A stretch of DNA of 64,000 bases from Clostridia bacterium. GTDB taxonomy: Bacteria > Bacillota > Clostridia > Oscillospirales > Acutalibacteraceae. Positions 33,088 to 41,282 of the stretch are shown here, piece by piece (position 1 is the first letter of the stretch; every line of letters begins with the position of its first letter). The stretch is taken from contig JAFSBZ010000035.1 in NCBI GenBank assembly GCA_017437005.1, positions 1 through 64,000 on the forward strand, given 5' to 3'. The position numbers were made by a program, and so were the translations under genes. The notes below the pieces were generated by a model, which made no database searches, was not told the DNA's origin, and saw nothing but the letters and a program-made list of their open reading frames with translations.

Positions 33088-35376
33088 TTATAATTTATTT
33101 CGTTGTATTTTGCCACTAACAGTTTTTGGAAGACTGTCGCGGAATACAACAATACGAGGATATTTGTAAGGTGCCGTATGCTTTTTAACGTAATCTTGAA
33201 TTTCCTTTTTAAGTTCTTCGGTGCCTTCCGTTCCATCAACAAGCACAATGCTTGCTTTTACAACTTGACCGCGAACTTCATCGGGTGCGGCAGATACACC
33301 GCATTCAAGAACGTAAGGTAGCTCCATAATAACGTTTTCAATTTCAAACGGTCCAATGCGGTAGCCCGAAGACTTGATAACGTCATCAACACGACCAACG
33401 TACCAATAGAAGCCGTCCTCATCACGCCAAGCGGTATCGCCTGTGTGGTAATAGCCGTCGTGCCAAACCTCGCGGGTTTTTTCTTCGTCACGGTAGTAAC
33501 CCGTAAACAGACCGCAGGGCGCACCGTCAGCTACATTTACAACAATTTCGCCTGTTTCACCGTCAGGAACGTCGTTGCCGTCTGGGTCAACGATGTGTAC
33601 GTCATAAATCGGGGCAGGTTTACCCATAGAACCGATTTTGTGAGAAGCACCAACCAAATTACCGATAATCATAGTGCTTTCGGTTTGACCGAATCCCTCA
33701 ATTATCTGTAGTCCTGTTGCCTTTTCAAATTGACGGTAAACCTCGGGGTTAAGCGCCTCGCCCGCAGTAGTCATATGCTGAACAGAAGAAAAATCGTATT
33801 TTGAAATGTCTTGCTTAATCATCATACGAAGCATAGTAGGAGGTGCGCAGAAGGTTGTGATTTTGTATTTTGCAAACATTGGCAAAATATCTGCCGCATC
33901 AAAACGGTCGAAATCGTAAACAAAGGTTGCGGCTTCGCATAGCCATTGACCGTAAAGCTTGCCCCACATTGATTTTGCCCAACCCGTTTCGGATATGGTA
34001 AAGTGAAGTCCGTCGGGGTCAACGTTGTGCCAGTATTTTGCTGTATGGAAGTGACCGAGAGGGTACTTGTGATTGTGAGCGGCAATTTTTGGATAGCCCG
34101 TAGTACCTGATGTAAAAAACATAAGCAACAAATCGTCGCCGCAAGGGGACTCTTCGGTGCGCTCGAACTTTGAACTAAAGAGGGTGTATTCTTCGTCAAA
34201 GCTGCGCCATCCGTCACGTGTGCCGTTTACAATAAGCTTGTGCTTAAGTGTGTCGGAACTTTGCGCTGCAATATCTACCTGCGCCGCAGTATCGCCGTCT
34301 GCAGTGCAGACAATAGCCGATATGCCTGCCGCTTTAAAGCGGTATTCAAAGTCGTGAACAAGCAATTGGTTTGGTGCGGGAATTGCAATTGCGCCAAGCT
34401 TGTTAAGCGCTAACATACAGAACCAAAACTGATAATGACGTTTAAGAACAAGCATTACGCGGTCGCCTTTTTTAATACCCATAGATTTAAAGTAGTTTGC
34501 AACCTGATTGGACGCCTTTTTCATATCCTTAAAGGTAAAGCGACGTTCGGTTTTGTCTTTTGATATATGTAGCATTGCAAGCTTGTTTGGTTCTTTTTCG
34601 GCCAAAGCATCAACCAAATCAAATGCAAAGTTAAATTTATCTACATTTTTAAATGTGATAGAGGTTGGTGTGCCGTTTTCATTTTCAACTGTATCAATGT
34701 AGTTGCGATAAATACGATTTTTCTTATCGCGAACTGAAACGCGACGGTCTTCAATCTTTTTGGCAGTAGTAAGTTCGGGAATTTCTTCGCCTGTGGGATT
34801 AAGAACTATAGCATAGAACTTACAGTCTTTACCGTTTACAGCAATCATACCGTGTGGTGTGTCACTGTCAAAGTATATGCTATCTCCGGGTCCTAACACC
34901 TCGCGATGCTCGCCAACCTGAACCATTAGGTTGCCCTCAATAACAAGGTCGCATTCTTGACCTGCGTGGGTGGTAAGCTCAATATCCTTTGCTTGCGCAT
35001 TTTCGTCATAAACGCTATGTACAAAAAGCGGCTCGGCAATTCGGTCACGGAAAGCGTACGCAAGGTTATAATAGGTCATACCGTGTGCCTGAGACACCTT
35101 TTGACCGCTACCTGCACGGGTTACGGTATAGCTTGCAAGCTTAGGACTATAGCCCTCGATAATATCGGTAACATTTACGTTAAGTGCTAATGCACACCGA
35201 TATATAAAAGCAAAGTTTAAGTCGCTTTTACCCGATTCACATTTTATATATTCTGCCTCGCTGACGTCGGTTTTGACGGCCATTTGTGCCGTGGTAAGAC
35301 CTTCGAGCTCACGAAGATCTTTAATACGGCTTGCCATCTCCTGAATTTTGTAATCAAGCGCGGTAATTTGTTCCAT
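33088..35376 (-). CDS. HTH-cupin-acyl-CoA synthetase fusion (valine unit)
   Basis: A 762-residue three-domain fusion. An XRE helix-turn-helix is at about residues 12-62, a cupin at about 120-195 (HAGQECDLVIEGNLMVQVG, YFDSDTPHGMIAV), and an AMP-forming acyl-CoA synthetase at about 230-762. The synthetase has FFTSGTTGYPK, GFGQTES, YHTGDTAW, GRVDDVIKSSGYRIGP and PKTVSGKIQRNKL with the catalytic lysine. HTH plus cupin usually makes a regulator, so this may be an enzyme with DNA-binding or sensory function. First gene of an operon with ATPase, VOR and ilvE, under the T-box with specifier GUA. Acid activated is probably a branched short-chain acid such as isobutyrate; that is inference. Confidence 0.88.
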   Translation of the reverse strand: MEQITALDYKIQEMASRIKDLRELEGLTTAQMAVKTDVSEAEYIKCESGKSDLNFAFIYRCALALNVNVTDIIEGYSPKLASYTVTRAGSGQKVSQAHGMTYYNLAYAFRDRIAEPLFVHSVYDENAQAKDIELTTHAGQECDLVIEGNLMVQVGEHREVLGPGDSIYFDSDTPHGMIAVNGKDCKFYAIVLNPTGEEIPELTTAKKIEDRRVSVRDKKNRIYRNYIDTVENENGTPTSITFKNVDKFNFAFDLVDALAEKEPNKLAMLHISKDKTERRFTFKDMKKASNQVANYFKSMGIKKGDRVMLVLKRHYQFWFCMLALNKLGAIAIPAPNQLLVHDFEYRFKAAGISAIVCTADGDTAAQVDIAAQSSDTLKHKLIVNGTRDGWRSFDEEYTLFSSKFERTEESPCGDDLLLMFFTSGTTGYPKIAAHNHKYPLGHFHTAKYWHNVDPDGLHFTISETGWAKSMWGKLYGQWLCEAATFVYDFDRFDAADILPMFAKYKITTFCAPPTMLRMMIKQDISKYDFSSVQHMTTAGEALNPEVYRQFEKATGLQIIEGFGQTESTMIIGNLVGASHKIGSMGKPAPIYDVHIVDPDGNDVPDGETGEIVVNVADGAPCGLFTGYYRDEEKTREVWHDGYYHTGDTAWRDEDGFYWYVGRVDDVIKSSGYRIGPFEIENVIMELPYVLECGVSAAPDEVRGQVVKASIVLVDGTEGTEELKKEIQDYVKKHTAPYKYPRIVVFRDSLPKTVSGKIQRNKL

Positions 35377-35403
35377 AATTTACAAATCCTTCCTACTGGG
35401 GAC

Positions 35404-35688
35404 TTAAAAAGCACTCGCCCCAAAGTTATGACTTTGAGACGAGTGCTGTTAATTCAGTCACCCGCGGTACCACTCAAATTGCAACCTTTCGGTTACCACT
35501 CTCGGAATCTGACAATTCCTATGCTTTTACGCAGCAGTACGGGGAGATTCTACTTGTTAAAATAACTTTCTTTCTCCCGACTCGGAAGCTACAAACATAT
35601 GCCTGCCCTTGATAACTTGCACCAACCGTTATCTCTCTTGAAAGGACGAGTGGCAATGCCCTCTTCGTCAAAGTCTTTGAAAATTTAT
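35404..35688 (-). promoter_or_regulatory. T-box riboswitch, valine (GUA specifier)
   Basis: Minus-strand leader with stem I (GACGAAGAGGG, GATAACGGTTGGTGCAAGTTATC), the T-box GAGTGGTACCGCGGG (near 35463-35475) and terminator AGCACTCG to CGAGTGCT followed by TTTTT (about 35406-35448). In lower stem I, GAAG pairs with CTTC. The triplet at the specifier position before G-CTTCC reads GTA (35590-35592), valine. The T-box TGGT fits a discriminator A. It controls the operon from the synthetase to ilvE. Confidence 0.85.
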
Positions 35689-35691
35689 GAT

Positions 35692-35720
35692 AGTATATCA
35701 CAACTTAAACGTTTTGTCAA
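35692..35720 (-). promoter_or_regulatory. Promoter of the valine T-box operon
   Basis: Minus strand TTGACA (35715-35720), 17-base spacer, TATACT (35692-35697). It starts 19 bases after the stop of the upstream synthetase gene. Confidence 0.82.
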
Positions 35721-35738
35721 TATTTTTAAATTGAAATA

Positions 35739-38006
35739 TTACAGTTTGTTACGCTGGATTTTTCCGCTTATTGTCTTGGGTAGTTCGTCACGGAATACTA
35801 CAAGACGGGGGTATTTGTAAGGAGCGGTATGTGTTTTAACATACTGCTGAATTTCTTTTTTGAGTTCCTCACTCGGCTCAGTACCCTTGGTAAGCACGAT
35901 ACTTGCCTTTACTATCTGACCACGAACCTCATCGGGTGCTGCTGATACGCCACACTCAAGTACGTATGGAAGCTCCATAATAACGCTTTCGATCTCGAAC
36001 GGTCCAATGCGGTAGCCCGATGACTTGATAACGTCATCAATACGGCTAACATACCAGAAATAACCGTCCTCATCGCGCCAAGCGGTATCGCCTGTGTGGT
36101 ACATACCGTCGTGCCAAGCCTCGTTGGTTTTTTCGTCATCGAGATAATATTCTTTAAACAATCCACATGGAACGCCATCTTTTGTATGAACGACGATTTC
36201 GCCAACCTCACCGTCAGCAACGGGGTTGCCATCGGGGTCAACAATATCAACATCGTATTGCGGTGAAGCCTTACCCATAGCGCCAATCTTTGGCGTTGTG
36301 CCACGAAGATTAGCAATTGTAAGTGTTGTCTCTGTCTGACCAAAGCCTTCCATAATTTGAAGACCTGTAGCCTTTTCAAATTGCTTAAACACTTCGGGGT
36401 TAAGCGCCTCACCTGCGGTTGTCATATGATGGATTGATGATAAATCATATTTTGACAAATCTTCCTTTATAAGCATACGAAGCATTGTAGGTGGCGCGCA
36501 GAATGTGGTAATACCGTAATTCGCAAACATTGGTAATATATCTGCCGCATCAAAGCGGTCAAAGTCGTATACAAATACTGCGCCTTCGCAAAGCCATTGT
36601 CCGTAAAGCTTACCCCAAAGCGATTTGCCCCAGCCAGTATCAGAGATAGTAAGGTGAAGCCCGTCGCGCTCACAGCAGTGCCAGTATTTTGCAGTTACAA
36701 AGTGCCCAAGAGCATATGTGTGTGCGTGAGCTGCCATTTTAGGATTACCGGTAGTGCCCGAGGTAAAAAACATAAGAGCGGCTTCACTGCCTGCAGATGC
36801 ATCTTCGAGACGGTCAAATTTACCTGAATAAAGCTTATATTCACTGTCAAAATCGTGCCAGCCTTCACGTGAGCCACCAACCATAATAAGCTGCTCAACG
36901 CAAGCACAGTTTTTAGCGGCTCTTTCGGCAATTTCGGCAGTATCGCCGTCAGCCGTACAAACAAGTGCCTTAACGCCTGCTGCTTTATAACGATATTCAA
37001 AGTCGTGGTCTTTAAGCTGATTTGTAGCAGGAATTGCCACGGCGCCCAGCTTGTGAAGAGCGGTCATACAGAACCAGAACTGGTAATGACGCTTAAGTAC
37101 CAGCATTACCTTGTCACCACGCTTGATTCCAAGTGAAGTAAAGTAGTTTGCTACTTGGTTTGATGCACGCTTGATATCTTTAAAGGTAAAGCGGCGCTCA
37201 ACCTTGTTTTTGTCAAGATGAAGCATTGCAAGCTTTTCGGGGTATTTATCGGCAATACCGTCAACTATGTCAAAGCCAAAGTTAAAGCTTTCGGTATTTT
37301 TGAACTTAATATCCTGTAATGCGCCTGTTTCATCCTCAACCGTTTCAACAAACTTTTCGCAAACGAGCTGTTCGGTTTTTTTGGTGGAAACAATGCTCTT
37401 TCTTACAACGTCTTCCTGTGTATCTTCGCCGGGGAGCACCACCGCGCAAAATACGCAATCTTTACCGTCGATAGCAATCATACCGTGTGGGGTAGAGGAG
37501 TTGTAATAAATGCTATCGCCCTCGTGTAAAATCTCGGTGTGTTCACCAATTTGCACTTTAAGCGAACCGCTTAAGATAAAGTCAAATTCTTGACCCGAGT
37601 GCTTGGTAAGATGAATAGGTTTATTTTGCTGTGAAGCTGAATATTCATACCTTACAAAATAAGGTTCGGCAATTTTATCCTTGAATTTTGGTGCTAAGTT
37701 TGTAATGTCGATACCGTCTTCTTTAGCTGTTTTTTGACCACCGCCCTTACGGGTTACGGTATAGCTTGAAAGCTTAGCCGAATGACCTTCAAGTAGCTGA
37801 GTCATTTCTACATCAAAGGCTTGCGCGCATTTATGAATAAAAGTAAATGGAAAATCTACATTTGCGTTTTCGTATTCAATATATTGTTGCTCGCTTACTT
37901 CGGTTTTTGTGGCCATCTCAGCAATAGACCAACCCATAATTTCGCGCATCTCCTTAATTCGTGCGGCAATCTCTTTTAATTGTTCTTTGGCTGTGTTGGT
38001 TTGCAT
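35739..38006 (-). CDS. HTH-cupin-acyl-CoA synthetase fusion (isoleucine unit)
   Basis: A 755-residue paralogue of the gene at 33088, with the same order: helix-turn-helix at about residues 15-65, cupin at about 125-195 (HSGQEFDFILSGSLKVQIG), and AMP-forming synthetase after about 240 (FFTSGTTGNPKMAA, GFGQTETTLTIAN, YHTGDTAW, PKTISGKIQRNKL). Very similar to the valine-unit protein along the enzyme part. ATG 38006 lies ten bases after AAGGAG. It has its own T-box, with isoleucine specifier. No terminator separates its stop from the valine promoter. Probably activates a different branched acid, such as 2-methylbutyrate; inference from the specifier. Confidence 0.88.
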   Translation of the reverse strand: MQTNTAKEQLKEIAARIKEMREIMGWSIAEMATKTEVSEQQYIEYENANVDFPFTFIHKCAQAFDVEMTQLLEGHSAKLSSYTVTRKGGGQKTAKEDGIDITNLAPKFKDKIAEPYFVRYEYSASQQNKPIHLTKHSGQEFDFILSGSLKVQIGEHTEILHEGDSIYYNSSTPHGMIAIDGKDCVFCAVVLPGEDTQEDVVRKSIVSTKKTEQLVCEKFVETVEDETGALQDIKFKNTESFNFGFDIVDGIADKYPEKLAMLHLDKNKVERRFTFKDIKRASNQVANYFTSLGIKRGDKVMLVLKRHYQFWFCMTALHKLGAVAIPATNQLKDHDFEYRYKAAGVKALVCTADGDTAEIAERAAKNCACVEQLIMVGGSREGWHDFDSEYKLYSGKFDRLEDASAGSEAALMFFTSGTTGNPKMAAHAHTYALGHFVTAKYWHCCERDGLHLTISDTGWGKSLWGKLYGQWLCEGAVFVYDFDRFDAADILPMFANYGITTFCAPPTMLRMLIKEDLSKYDLSSIHHMTTAGEALNPEVFKQFEKATGLQIMEGFGQTETTLTIANLRGTTPKIGAMGKASPQYDVDIVDPDGNPVADGEVGEIVVHTKDGVPCGLFKEYYLDDEKTNEAWHDGMYHTGDTAWRDEDGYFWYVSRIDDVIKSSGYRIGPFEIESVIMELPYVLECGVSAAPDEVRGQIVKASIVLTKGTEPSEELKKEIQQYVKTHTAPYKYPRLVVFRDELPKTISGKIQRNKL

Positions 38007-38056
38007 AAAAATCAATCTCCTTTTCTGCGTGCATTTAGCACAAAATTAAAATAAAA

Positions 38057-38330
38057 AACACCCGTCTCAAAACTTTGAGACGGGTGATAATAAACACTCG
38101 CGGTACCACTCAAATTGCAACCCATTGGGTTACCACTCTCGGAATCTAACAATTCCTATGCCTTTACGCAGCAATCACGGAAGGTATCTACTAGGAATTT
38201 CCCGTTCGGGCCTTCAGCTCGGAAGTGATGGGCATTTTAAAATTCTTGTTGCTGTCTTGCACCAACCGACAGTTCTCTGAAAACGCAAATTTTAAGCCGT
38301 CTTCGTCATAGCTTTTTTTAATTTTTTCAC
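38057..38330 (-). promoter_or_regulatory. T-box riboswitch, isoleucine (AUC specifier)
   Basis: Minus-strand leader with stem I (GACGAAGACGG, CTGTCGGTTGGTGCAAGACAG), T-box GAGTGGTACCGCGAG (near 38099-38111) and terminator CACCCGTCTCAAA with TTTGAGACGGGTG followed by TTTTTT (38059-38086). GAAG pairs with CTTC in lower stem I. The triplet before A-CTTCC reads ATC (38227-38229), isoleucine. It controls the second HTH-cupin synthetase. Confidence 0.86.
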
Positions 38331-38331
38331 A

Positions 38332-38360
38332 TTTTAGCACAGTAAAGCACTGATGTCAAG
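38332..38360 (-). promoter_or_regulatory. Promoter of the isoleucine T-box gene
   Basis: Minus strand TTGACA (38355-38360), 17-base spacer, TAAAAT (38332-38337). Confidence 0.82.
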
Positions 38361-38438
38361 AGTTTTTTTAAAAAAAGTCTTTATTTTTTGAAACGCGGTA
38401 TGTATAATATAATGTATATTGATTTTAGGAGATAGTTT

Positions 38439-39203
38439 ATGCGTATAGTTGTAAAATTAGGCACCAGCACATTAGCTCACGCGACGGGGCATTTAAACAT
38501 TCGCCGTGTTGAAGAAATTTGCAAGGTAATAAGCGATATAAAGAATGCAGGCGACGAGGTTATTATGGTATCGTCGGGCGCTATTGGTATGGGCGTTGGT
38601 AAGCTGTCGCTTAAGAGCAAGCCTACCGATATTCCCACAAAGCAAGCAGCAGCGGCTGTTGGCCAATGCGAGCTTATGTATACATACGATAAACTTTTTT
38701 CGGAGTATAATCATACAGTAGCGCAACTGCTTATGACGGGTGCCGACCTTAAAAACGAAGAACGTCATCAAAACTTTAGCAACACGCTAAACCGACTTTT
38801 AGAGCTCGGTGCTATTCCTATTATAAATGAAAACGATACTGTAGCTACCGAAGAGATTGTTATTGGCGATAACGATACCTTGGCGGCAATTGTAGCCGAA
38901 AGTGTAAAGGCAGACGTGCTGGTGTTGTTTTCGGACATTGACGGTCTTTACACTGCAGACCCACATAAGTGTGAGGATGCCAAGCTTATAAATCACGTTG
39001 ATAAAATTGATGACAGCATAATTGCGCTTGCAGGCGGCAAGGGTAGTGCTCTTGGTACAGGCGGTATGGTAACAAAGCTTGAGGCTGCCCAAATTTGTAT
39101 GGCGTGCGGCTGTGATATGATTATTACAAACGGTGCCAACCCGACAAGCCTTTACGATATTGTAGAGGGTAAATCTGTTGGAACTAAATTTACAGGGAAG
39201 TAA
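38439..39203 (+). CDS. proB: Glutamate 5-kinase, short form
   Basis: A 254-residue glutamate 5-kinase, first step of proline synthesis, phosphorylating the gamma-carboxyl of glutamate with ATP. Blocks: VVKLGTSTL, SSGAIGMGVGKL, INENDTVATEEI, FGDNDTL-type VIGDNDTLAAIVA, SDIDGLYTADP and GTGGMVTKLEAA. It lacks the C-terminal PUA domain found in longer forms such as that of E. coli, which is common in Firmicutes. The start ATG follows AGGAGATAGTTT. Followed four bases later by proA in the order proB-proA-proC, one operon. Confidence 0.97.
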   Translation: MRIVVKLGTSTLAHATGHLNIRRVEEICKVISDIKNAGDEVIMVSSGAIGMGVGKLSLKSKPTDIPTKQAAAAVGQCELMYTYDKLFSEYNHTVAQLLMTGADLKNEERHQNFSNTLNRLLELGAIPIINENDTVATEEIVIGDNDTLAAIVAESVKADVLVLFSDIDGLYTADPHKCEDAKLINHVDKIDDSIIALAGGKGSALGTGGMVTKLEAAQICMACGCDMIITNGANPTSLYDIVEGKSVGTKFTGK

Positions 39204-39207
39204 TATA

Positions 39208-40458
39208 ATGATAAATTTATTAACTGCGGCTCGCACCGCTAAAACACAGGTAGCACTGCTTACTACCGAGCAAAAGAATAACGCTTTGCTACAAATGGCT
39301 GACTCGCTGATTGAAAACACTCAAAAAATACTTGATGCTAATAAAATTGATTGTGACAATGCACAGGGTAAAATAAGCAACGTTATGATTGACCGCCTTA
39401 TGCTAAACGAGGCTCGCGTTAAGGCTATGGCAGATGGTATACGAGATGTGGCAAAATTGCCCGACCCTGTAGGTCACACCCTAAAAGAATATGTACGCGA
39501 GGACGGACTTAAAATCACTCGCGTTTCGGTGCCTGTTGGTGTTATTGCCATTATATACGAAAGCCGTCCAAATGTTACAAGTGATGCGGCGGCTCTGTCA
39601 CTTAAAAGCGGTAACGTATGTATACTTCGTGGCGGTAAAGAGGCAATCAATTCGGCAAAAGCTATTGTATCGGCTTTGCGTGACGGCTTAAAAAAAGCAA
39701 ATGTATGTGAAAACGCGATAAATCTTGTAACCGATACCTCGCGCGATAGTGCTACTGCTTTAATGAAAGCAAACGGCTTTGTAGATATGCTTATCCCTCG
39801 TGGTGGCGCAGGTCTTATAAATGCTTGTATTAATAATGCTACTGTTCCTTGTATACAAACAGGTACGGGAATATGCCATATATATGTAGAAAAAACTGCC
39901 GATTTAGATATGGCTGTAAACATCATAAATAATGCAAAAACAAGTCGCCCAAGTGTATGCAACGCGGCAGAGGTTTTGCTCGTTGACAATGATATTAAGG
40001 ATAAATTTTTACCACTTGTATATAACAAATTAGTTGCCGAGCGAGAGACAAACGGACAAATTCCCGTTGAGCTTCGTTTGGACGAAAATGCTTTGTCGGT
40101 AATAGACGGCACATCGGCGGGTGAAAATGATTTTGACACCGAGTTTTTAGATTATATTTTAGCAGTAAAATGCGTAAGCGGCGTTGATGAGGCGGTAGCG
40201 CATATTTCGGCTCACTCAACAGGGCATAGCGAAGCAATAATTTCAAGTGATGATAATGCAATATCTAAATTTACAAGCGGCGTTGACTCAGCGGCGGTAT
40301 ACGTAAACGCTTCAACCCGATTTACCGATGGCGGTGAATTTGGCCTTGGGTGCGAAATGGGTATCTCTACCCAAAAGCTTCACGCTCGCGGACCTATGGG
40401 ACTCGAGGAACTAACCACTTATAAGTACATAATTAACGGTAACGGACATATAAGGTGA
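39208..40458 (+). CDS. proA: Gamma-glutamyl phosphate reductase
   Basis: A 416-residue aldehyde-dehydrogenase-fold enzyme that reduces glutamyl 5-phosphate to glutamate 5-semialdehyde with NADPH, the second step of proline synthesis. Blocks: GVIAIIYESRPNVTSDAAAL, LRGGKEA, LIPRGGAGLI, the catalytic cysteine in RPSVCNAAEVLLV, and RGPMGLEELT at the C-terminus. The start at 39208 begins just after the proB stop; an upstream in-frame TTG/ATG-like extension overlaps proB and was not used. The site is GGGAAG, weak, so coupling with proB is likely. Confidence 0.97.
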   Translation: MINLLTAARTAKTQVALLTTEQKNNALLQMADSLIENTQKILDANKIDCDNAQGKISNVMIDRLMLNEARVKAMADGIRDVAKLPDPVGHTLKEYVREDGLKITRVSVPVGVIAIIYESRPNVTSDAAALSLKSGNVCILRGGKEAINSAKAIVSALRDGLKKANVCENAINLVTDTSRDSATALMKANGFVDMLIPRGGAGLINACINNATVPCIQTGTGICHIYVEKTADLDMAVNIINNAKTSRPSVCNAAEVLLVDNDIKDKFLPLVYNKLVAERETNGQIPVELRLDENALSVIDGTSAGENDFDTEFLDYILAVKCVSGVDEAVAHISAHSTGHSEAIISSDDNAISKFTSGVDSAAVYVNASTRFTDGGEFGLGCEMGISTQKLHARGPMGLEELTTYKYIINGNGHIR

Positions 40459-40462
40459 TAAA

Positions 40463-41245
40463 ATGAAATATGGATTTATAGGCTGTGGCAATATGGGCGG
40501 CGCCCTTATTCGCGCGGCGGCAAAAAACACAAAGGACATTATGATTGCCGATTTTGATACCGAAAAGGCAAAAACACTCGCAAAAGAGTTGGGTTTGGCG
40601 GTTGGCGAAAATAGAGAAATTGCTCAAAAATGTGACAGAATTTTCCTTGGTGTAAAGCCTCAGGTAATGGCTGATATGCTCGACGATATAAAGGATATTT
40701 TAAACGAGAAAAAACCCGTACTTATATCTATGGCGGCAGGACTTACAACCAATAGAATCAAAGAATTTGCAGGCGATATGCCAGTTATTCGCATTATGCC
40801 AAACACACCTGTTAGCGTGGGTGAGGGGGTAATACTTTATTGCTCAAACGGTGTATCTGATGAGCTTGTAAACGATTTTGTAAACGATATGCAGTATAGC
40901 GGTAAGCTTTATGCTATAGACGAAAATCTTATGGATGCAGGATGCTCGGTTTCGGGTTGTGGACCTGCATTTATGTACACATTTGCTTCTGCTGTTGCAA
41001 AGGGCGGGGAAGAATGTGGACTTTCAAAATCACAGGCAATAGAATTTGCGGCGGCTACTATGGCGGGTGCTGCAAAAATGCTGCTTACATCAGACAAAAC
41101 TCCCGACCAATTAACCGATGCCGTTTGCTCTAAAGGTGGTAGCACCATTGAGGGTGTAACAGTACTTAAAAACAGCGAATTTGAAAATATTGTTGTTGAT
41201 TGTATAAAAGCGGCATATAAAAGAAATAAAGAGTTAGGTAAATAG
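40463..41245 (+). CDS. proC: Pyrroline-5-carboxylate reductase
   Basis: A 260-residue enzyme for the last step of proline synthesis, reduction of pyrroline-5-carboxylate to proline. The Rossmann motif is GCGNMGGALIRAA at the N-terminus; MPNTPVSVGEG, GCSVSGCGPAFMYTF and SKGGSTIEGVTVL identify the family. It begins four bases after the proA stop and ends at a strong bidirectional terminator. With proB and proA, the cell can make proline from glutamate. Expected cytoplasmic. Confidence 0.97.
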   Translation: MKYGFIGCGNMGGALIRAAAKNTKDIMIADFDTEKAKTLAKELGLAVGENREIAQKCDRIFLGVKPQVMADMLDDIKDILNEKKPVLISMAAGLTTNRIKEFAGDMPVIRIMPNTPVSVGEGVILYCSNGVSDELVNDFVNDMQYSGKLYAIDENLMDAGCSVSGCGPAFMYTFASAVAKGGEECGLSKSQAIEFAAATMAGAAKMLLTSDKTPDQLTDAVCSKGGSTIEGVTVLKNSEFENIVVDCIKAAYKRNKELGK

Positions 41246-41247
41246 CA

Positions 41248-41282
41248 AAAAAGCAACCATCAAAAAGATGGTTGCTTTTTTT
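41248..41282. terminator. Bidirectional terminator between proC and CapA
   Basis: AAAAAGCAACCATC with GATGGTTGCTTTTT around AAAAA, serving proC (+) and touching the stop of the CapA gene (-). Confidence 0.88.
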
